From CAZOVB01 sp046541415 (lineage in GTDB: Bacteria > Planctomycetota > Phycisphaerae > SM23-33), in contig JBKHDI010000008.1 in the NCBI GenBank assembly GCA_046541415.1, positions 1 to 64,000 of the forward strand: a stretch of 64,000 nucleotides of DNA, written 5' to 3'. Shown here one piece after another: positions 59,110-64,000 of the stretch. How positions within the stretch are numbered: position 1 is the first letter of the stretch; every line of letters starts with the position of its first letter. The position numbers and the translations under genes are program-made. Under the pieces are notes generated by a model. It searched no databases. It saw only the letters and a program-made list of their open reading frames with translations, and was not told the DNA's origin.

Positions 59110-61533
59110 ATGTCTTTTGCGACAGCCAACCTGCTTGCCCATGTTCCGTGGGTTCCGGTACTGGGTTCGGGCCTGGGGCTTGCAGTTCTGCTGCTTTGGG
59201 TGCTGGTTGTGGTTTCCCTGCGCAGCAGGCGTATCCGGAACCGGCTGGAGGAGGAAAGCAATCGCCTCCACCTGCTGCTGGACAGTACGGATCACGTGAT
59301 TCTGATGTACGACCGGAAGCACCGGATCACGTACTACAACGGCTCGGAGGAGCTTATCGAATCGGCCAGCGAAGTGATGGGCAAGACCCCGCGGGATCTG
59401 TTCGATTCGGCCACGGCCGAGCGGATAATCGCCCAGAACGACCTGGTCTTTTCGACCGCTGCCAAACAGTCCTTCGAGGGCAGCGTTTCCTGGAGGGGCA
59501 ACGAATACTGGTTCCGGACGGACGCATATCCCGTTTTCGACTCGGCAGGGAATGTCACGCAGGTGGTGAAATTCGCCAGCAACAGTACCGAACTGAAGCA
59601 GATGGAGCAGCAGATCGAGCAGGACCGTCAACGGTTCCGCATCGTTGGCGAATGCACCGCCGATCTGGTGTTTGACTGGGACCTGCAAAGCGGAGAGGTC
59701 ACCTGGCTGGGCGACGTGGCCGGCTTGCTTCCCGGCCTGGAGGGAAGGGTTGACTTCTCTCGGGTCGACAACTGGGCCCGTCTGGTGGTCCCGGAAGACC
59801 GCCAGGACTATCTGGAGATGATCGAACAGGTCCGCGCAGGTCGGCTGGAGAAGGCCTCTCGGGAGTTCCGCATAGGCCGGGACGGCTCGGACTGTCGGTA
59901 CTGGGTTGCCCGCGGCGCGTTGGTCCGGGATGAGCAGGGACGCCCCTGGCGGTGGATCGGGGCCGTCAGTGACATGACATCCCAGCGTCGTCAGGCCGTC
60001 GCCCTGCAGGAAAGCGAACGCCGGTTCGAAAGCCTCATGCAGAAGCTTGACGAGATCGTATGGACCGCCGATTCGCAAAACCGCCTGACGTACGTCTCCG
60101 CGGCGGTCGAACGCATCTCCGGATACAGCCGCCAGCAGTTTTTCAACCAACCCGGGCTGTGGTCGGAAATCGTCCATCCCGACGACCGCGAAACGTTCCA
60201 GCGCAGCCAGCAACAGCTCGATGAGGACGGGCAGGCGGACCTGGAGTACCGGATTATCACCAGGGACGGCGAGCCCAGATGGATCCGCGACCGCAAGGCC
60301 GTCGTACGCGACGAGCAGGGGCAGTTCCTGCGGTACGGCGGCATCTGTGCCGACATCACCGCCCGCAAAGAGGCCGAGCAGCTCCTGCGAGTCTCGGAGC
60401 AGACGTACAAGGCCCTGTTCGACGGCCCCAATGCAGTCAAGCTGCTGATCGACCCGAGCAACGGGCAGATCGTCGATGCCAACATCGCAGCCGGGCGATA
60501 CTACGGATACAGCGTCGAGGACCTCAAGACGATGCACATCTCGGATATCAACATATGGAGTGCCGATGAGGTCCACCAGGCCATGCGGCGGGCAAGGAAA
60601 CTCCAGGACAACCACTTCATCTTCCGTCATCGTCTGGCCGATGGCCGCATCCGAGACGTGGAAGTCTACTCCAACCCCGTGGAAATCCAGGGCCGCGAAC
60701 TGCTCTTCTCGATCATCCACGACGTAACCGATCGTCGCCAGGCCGAAAGGGCCCTGCTGGAACACGAGCGCCAGTTGCAACAGATGGCCTCGGAGCTGGC
60801 GCTGGTGGAGGAGCGGCACCGTCAGGCGATGGCTGCAGCCCTGCATGACAGGATCGGCCAGTCGCTGGCGGCGCTGAAGGTCCGGGCCGGGCTTCTCAAA
60901 CAGGCCAGCGACAACGAGGAAGTCGCACACCGCGCCGAGAGGATGGTCAATGACCTGGACGGGCTGATCCGCGAAGCCTGGAACCTGACCTTCGCGCTCT
61001 GCCCGCCGGTTCTCTACGAAATGGGCCTGGAAGCTGCCCTGGAGTCCCTGGCCGAAGAATACAGCCAGAGCGACCAGCTGCAGGTGGAATTCTTCGACGA
61101 CGGCAGGGACAAGGACGTGCCCAACGACATCCGGGGCATGCTCTACCAGATGGTGCGGGAACTGCTGCAGAACGTCGTCAAACACGCCGAGGCCTCCCGC
61201 GTGCGGCTGGCCTGCAGACGCGAGCAAGACGCGCTCTGGATCATGGTGGAGGACGATGGGAAGGGGCTGAACAACAAGGACCTCCGAACAGCGGGCAAGG
61301 CCGGACCGGGTGGCTTCGGCCTGTTCAGCATTCGCGAGAGACTGGGGCACATGGGTGGACGCCTGGAAATTACACCGGGCAGTGATCTCAAGGGCGCATG
61401 TGTTACAATCATATTGCCATTAGCAAATGCAAACATCGAGGATAAACGGGATGCAGACAATCAAGATACTGCTGGCCGACGACCATCAACTGATGAGGGA
61501 CGGGCTCAGGGAGCTGCTCGAGAGGCAGGATGA
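59110..61533 (+). CDS. Multi-PAS sensor histidine kinase, HisKA_3/NarX type
   Basis: An 807-residue kinase. One N-terminal TM helix (LGLAVLLLWVLVVVSL) is followed by about four PAS domains (near 50-155, 180-290, 300-420 and 425-545). The dimerisation domain has phospho-His579 in ALHDRIGQSLAALK, and the ATPase has RELLQNVVKHAEAS, DDGKGL and GGFGLFSIRERL. It lacks the extra periplasmic loop of NarX, so the signal is probably intracellular. Its last 83 bases overlap the start of the response regulator gene, a clear coupling. The end after the ATPase (SDADNQDT-like polar tail) may not be translated as part of a fold. Confidence 0.9.
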   Translation: MSFATANLLAHVPWVPVLGSGLGLAVLLLWVLVVVSLRSRRIRNRLEEESNRLHLLLDSTDHVILMYDRKHRITYYNGSEELIESASEVMGKTPRDLFDSATAERIIAQNDLVFSTAAKQSFEGSVSWRGNEYWFRTDAYPVFDSAGNVTQVVKFASNSTELKQMEQQIEQDRQRFRIVGECTADLVFDWDLQSGEVTWLGDVAGLLPGLEGRVDFSRVDNWARLVVPEDRQDYLEMIEQVRAGRLEKASREFRIGRDGSDCRYWVARGALVRDEQGRPWRWIGAVSDMTSQRRQAVALQESERRFESLMQKLDEIVWTADSQNRLTYVSAAVERISGYSRQQFFNQPGLWSEIVHPDDRETFQRSQQQLDEDGQADLEYRIITRDGEPRWIRDRKAVVRDEQGQFLRYGGICADITARKEAEQLLRVSEQTYKALFDGPNAVKLLIDPSNGQIVDANIAAGRYYGYSVEDLKTMHISDINIWSADEVHQAMRRARKLQDNHFIFRHRLADGRIRDVEVYSNPVEIQGRELLFSIIHDVTDRRQAERALLEHERQLQQMASELALVEERHRQAMAAALHDRIGQSLAALKVRAGLLKQASDNEEVAHRAERMVNDLDGLIREAWNLTFALCPPVLYEMGLEAALESLAEEYSQSDQLQVEFFDDGRDKDVPNDIRGMLYQMVRELLQNVVKHAEASRVRLACRREQDALWIMVEDDGKGLNNKDLRTAGKAGPGGFGLFSIRERLGHMGGRLEITPGSDLKGACVTIILPLANANIEDKRDADNQDTAGRRPSTDEGRAQGAAREAG

Positions 61534-62101
61534 TTTCGCAGTCGTCGCCGAGGCCGACAACGGCCGCGACGCCCTGGACCTGGCCCGACAGGAGAAGCCC
61601 GACATCATCATCATGGACATCGCCATGCCCGGGCTCAACGGGATCGTCGCAACCCGCGAGATCCTGGAAGATGACAACACGATCCGCATCCTGGCCCTGT
61701 CGATGCATCCCAGCGGACGGGTGGTCTCCGAGATGCTCCGGGCCGGTGCCAGCGGCTATCTCGTCAAGAGCTGTGCCCTGGCCGAGCTGGTCACCGCCGT
61801 CAGGACCATCCACGCGGGCAAGACGTATCTCTCGCCGGAGATCGCCGGCGTGGTCGTCGATGGATTTGTCCAGTCCCTCCCGGCTGGGGACGGGCTGGGC
61901 AGGGGCGTGCTCTCGGACCGGGAATGCGAGGTCCTCCAACTGGTCGCCGAAGGACAAAGCACCAAGGAGATCGCCGCGGATCTGAATATCACCCCCAAGA
62001 CCGTCGATACCCACAGGCAGCACATCATGGACAAGCTGGGCATCCGCAGCATCGCCGAACTGACCAAATACGCCGTCCGCGAAGGCCTGACGCCCCCATA
62101 G
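61451..62101 (+). CDS. NarL/LuxR-type response regulator
   Basis: A 216-residue DNA-binding regulator. The receiver has LLADDHQLMRDGL, phospho-Asp56 in IIIMDIAMPGLNG, LALSMHP (Ser) and Lys in YLVKSCALAELV. The LuxR helix-turn-helix is LSDRECEVLQLVAEGQSTKE with PKTVDTHRQHIMDKLGI. The ATG at 61451 lies inside the kinase gene, with GAGG about 10 bases before. It should be phosphorylated by the kinase encoded just upstream and control nearby or distant promoters. Confidence 0.93.
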   Translation: MQTIKILLADDHQLMRDGLRELLERQDDFAVVAEADNGRDALDLARQEKPDIIIMDIAMPGLNGIVATREILEDDNTIRILALSMHPSGRVVSEMLRAGASGYLVKSCALAELVTAVRTIHAGKTYLSPEIAGVVVDGFVQSLPAGDGLGRGVLSDRECEVLQLVAEGQSTKEIAADLNITPKTVDTHRQHIMDKLGIRSIAELTKYAVREGLTPP

Positions 62102-62157
62102 CCGCGGGCGAATAGACTGGTGTTGTTCCAACTGCCCTAGAGGAAACCTCGATCCGT

Positions 62158-63447
62158 ATGGCACGAAACGAATCGAAAACCATTCCGGAAGACGGTCAGT
62201 ACCCGATCGCTGAACACGTCGACTGCCCGGCCAATGCCGAGCAGCTCGCCTCGCTGTTCGCCCCGGCCATGTCGGTCAACCGCGAGGGGATCGTCATCAC
62301 CGACTCGCTGGACCCGGGCGAGCCGATCATCTACGTCAATCAGGGCTTCCAGAGGATCACCGGCTATGCGCCCGGGGATGTGATCGGGCGGAACTGTCGC
62401 TTCCTGCAGGGTCCCCAGACCGACCCGGAGCAGACCAACCGCATCCGCCAAGCCATCCGCGAGGGCAGGGACGTGGTCGTCCAGCTGCTGAACTACCGCA
62501 AGGACGGGTCGACTTTCTGGAACCTGGTCTCCATTACCCCGATCTACAACGCGGCCGGGAAAGTGGTCCACCGCATCGGCCTGCAACTGGATGTCACCAA
62601 GCGGCGCGAGGCGGAGCTGGCCCTGGAAGAGGCCAACGAACTGCTGGAACAGCGCGTCGAGCAACGAACCGCCGAGCTGCGCCAGGCCAACCAGGCCCTG
62701 CGCAAAGAGGTCCGCGAACGGCGCCAGGCCGAGCGGTCCCTGCTGGAAAACCAGCAGCACCTGCGGAAGCTGGCCTCGCAGCTTTCCTCGGCCGAGGACC
62801 GGCAGCGACGACAGATCGCCTCGGACCTCCACGACCGCCTCAGCCAGGGGCTGGTGGCGCTGAAGTTCCAGTTGGAGACGCTGCTGGCTCGTCATGTCCC
62901 GCCGGAACGGTTGTCGGACTTCGCCGGCCAGCTGGACGTGATGGACTCGCTGGTCGAAGAGACGCGGACGATGATGTTCGACCTCTGCCCGCCCATGCTC
63001 TACGATCTGGGTCTGGCCGCGGCGGTCGAAGAACTGCTTCGCCAGTTCCAGAAGCACACGCAGATCCACTGCGAATTCGTGGACGATGGGCTGGCCGCAC
63101 CGCTGTCTTCGGAGATGGCCAGCTTCCTCTACCGCTCAGTCCGCGAGATGCTGATCAACGTCCGCAAGCACGCCCGGGCCGAGAACGTAGTCGTATCGAT
63201 CAGCCACGACCGCAAGACGCTTTCGGTTTCGGTCGCTGACGACGGGGCGGGCATGACAACGGATCTGGAGGCCGAACCCCGCCAGCCGGGCGAAAAGTTC
63301 GGGCTCTTCAGCATCCGCGAAAGACTGAACTACTTCGGCGGGTGGCTGCTGCAGGAAACCGCGCCGGGGCAGGGGACAAACCTGACGATGATCGTGCCCA
63401 TCGCCGCCGACTCTGACGCCGACCAGCCGGACCGGGAGACGACATGA
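62158..63447 (+). CDS. LOV-domain histidine kinase
   Basis: A 429-residue cytoplasmic kinase. Residues 45-150 are a LOV (light/oxygen/voltage) PAS: YVNQGFQRITGY, the diagnostic GRNCRFLQG with flavin-reactive Cys80, LLNYRKDGSTFWNLV and IGLQLDVTKRREAEL. A coiled coil (about 150-200) leads to the HisKA_3-type dimerisation domain with His225 in SDLHDRLSQGLVALK, and to an ATPase with REMLINVRKHARA and GEKFGLFSIRERL. Blue light should form a flavin-Cys adduct and change kinase activity; that is inference from the motif. It overlaps the next regulator by four bases, so the pair is a two-component light sensor. Confidence 0.92.
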   Translation: MARNESKTIPEDGQYPIAEHVDCPANAEQLASLFAPAMSVNREGIVITDSLDPGEPIIYVNQGFQRITGYAPGDVIGRNCRFLQGPQTDPEQTNRIRQAIREGRDVVVQLLNYRKDGSTFWNLVSITPIYNAAGKVVHRIGLQLDVTKRREAELALEEANELLEQRVEQRTAELRQANQALRKEVRERRQAERSLLENQQHLRKLASQLSSAEDRQRRQIASDLHDRLSQGLVALKFQLETLLARHVPPERLSDFAGQLDVMDSLVEETRTMMFDLCPPMLYDLGLAAAVEELLRQFQKHTQIHCEFVDDGLAAPLSSEMASFLYRSVREMLINVRKHARAENVVVSISHDRKTLSVSVADDGAGMTTDLEAEPRQPGEKFGLFSIRERLNYFGGWLLQETAPGQGTNLTMIVPIAADSDADQPDRETT

Positions 63448-64000
63448 CAATTCGCATACTGCTTTCAGATGACCACGAGATCGTCCGCGAGGGATTCCGG
63501 GCGCTGATCGAGAGACAGGACGACATGGAGATTATCGCCGAGACCGCCGACGGGCGAGAGGCGGTTGCCCAGGCCGTCCGGCAGAAGCCCGACGTGGTGG
63601 TCCTCGACATCGGCCTGCCGGGGCTTAACGGCATAGACGCCGCGCGGCAGATCCTCGACCAGTGCCCGCACATCAAGATCATCGCCCTGTCGGTCCACCA
63701 GGAGACGCGTTACGTAACCGAGATGCTCAAGGCAGGGGCGTCGGGATACCTCGTAAAGACCTGCGCCTTCGGGGAGCTGATCCAGGCCATCCACGCGGTG
63801 GTGGCCAACGAGACCTACCTCAGCAGCAAGGTCGCCGCGACGGTGGTCGACCAGGCCCTGAACCCCGGGGCAGACTCCGATCAGCAGGCCCCGACGTCGG
63901 CGCTGTCCAGCCGCGAACGCGAGGTGCTCCAACTGCTCGTCGAGGGCAAGAGCTCCAAGGAAATCGCCAACTGCCTCGACGTCACCACCCGCACCGTCGA
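63444..64000 (+). CDS. NarL/LuxR-type response regulator, cut by the window end
   Basis: The first 185 residues are visible. Receiver: LLSDDHEIVREGF, phospho-Asp55 in VVVLDIGLPGLNG, ALSVHQETRYVTEM and Lys in YLVKTCAFGELI. The LuxR DNA-binding domain begins at LSSREREVLQLLVEGKSSKE and is truncated at TTRTVD. It starts within the kinase stop (ATGA). It closely resembles the regulator at 61451, so the two kinase/regulator pairs probably arose by duplication. Confidence 0.93.
   Translation, partial: MTIRILLSDDHEIVREGFRALIERQDDMEIIAETADGREAVAQAVRQKPDVVVLDIGLPGLNGIDAARQILDQCPHIKIIALSVHQETRYVTEMLKAGASGYLVKTCAFGELIQAIHAVVANETYLSSKVAATVVDQALNPGADSDQQAPTSALSSREREVLQLLVEGKSSKEIANCLDVTTRTV

Overview
The window is GC-rich bacterial chromosome and reads as Planctomycetota, most likely of the Phycisphaerae type. 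This is inferred from gene content, not from a marker gene. The signs are ECF sigma factors linked to membrane Ser/Thr kinases, SPFH proteins in an ABC-exporter operon, type I plus type III glutamine synthetase, PqqD-like/M50/HlyD export genes, and many large membrane proteins of no recognisable family. I see no phage, IS element, CRISPR array or rRNA. There is one tRNA, Gly(CCC).

Layout. 0-2.8 kb (minus): a secreted-protein fragment, a TIM-barrel isomerase-like gene, and mcsB-mcsA behind a good sigma70 promoter. 3-5 kb: a P1B-type metal ATPase. 5-6.5 kb (minus): an ABC-2 permease. 6.7-16.5 kb (plus): a six-gene operon with a 7-TM/SPFH fusion, HflC-like and HflK-like proteins, an ABC ATPase, an ABC permease and a large unknown membrane-anchored protein. 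16.6-20.8 kb: a GspB-like/ExeA-like pair, small genes, an orphan C-terminal gene remnant and truB. 21-28.7 kb (plus): a signalling block with a coiled-coil membrane protein, an FHA-like protein, a Ser/Thr kinase with a TM2 domain, a membrane protein, and an ECF sigma factor with a Cys/His tail. Then come a GH2 beta-mannosidase and an RND efflux adaptor/pump pair (31.5-36.3 kb).

36.3-45.4 kb is a nitrogen-assimilation island: amt-glnK, a second amt-glnK, glnA (type I) and glnN (type III). Three sigma54-type -24/-12 promoters precede amt1, amt2 and glnA. Each has a related AT-rich element (TTACAAWWATG) about 80-110 bp upstream, where an NtrC-like activator would bind. The two glnK genes are identical at nucleotide level while the amt genes have diverged, and the PII protein lacks the uridylylated Tyr51. 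glnN has its own, different promoter.

45.4-49.3 kb: tRNA-Gly, ligA, an aldo/keto reductase and a DUF3467 protein. 49.3-56.2 kb (minus) is the most unusual locus. It is a tightly packed operon of a secreted HlyD-like adaptor, a GAF-TM-HlyD fusion, a PqqD-like/M50 protease/HlyD fusion, and a C-terminally short SecA-like ATPase, and it looks like an undescribed export machine. A putative lipoprotein lies upstream, and a membrane-anchored agmatine/peptidylarginine deiminase-like enzyme is divergent from it. 58.3-64 kb: a lone degenerate receiver, then two histidine kinase/LuxR-type regulator pairs, the second kinase carrying a LOV photosensor domain. The last regulator runs off the window.
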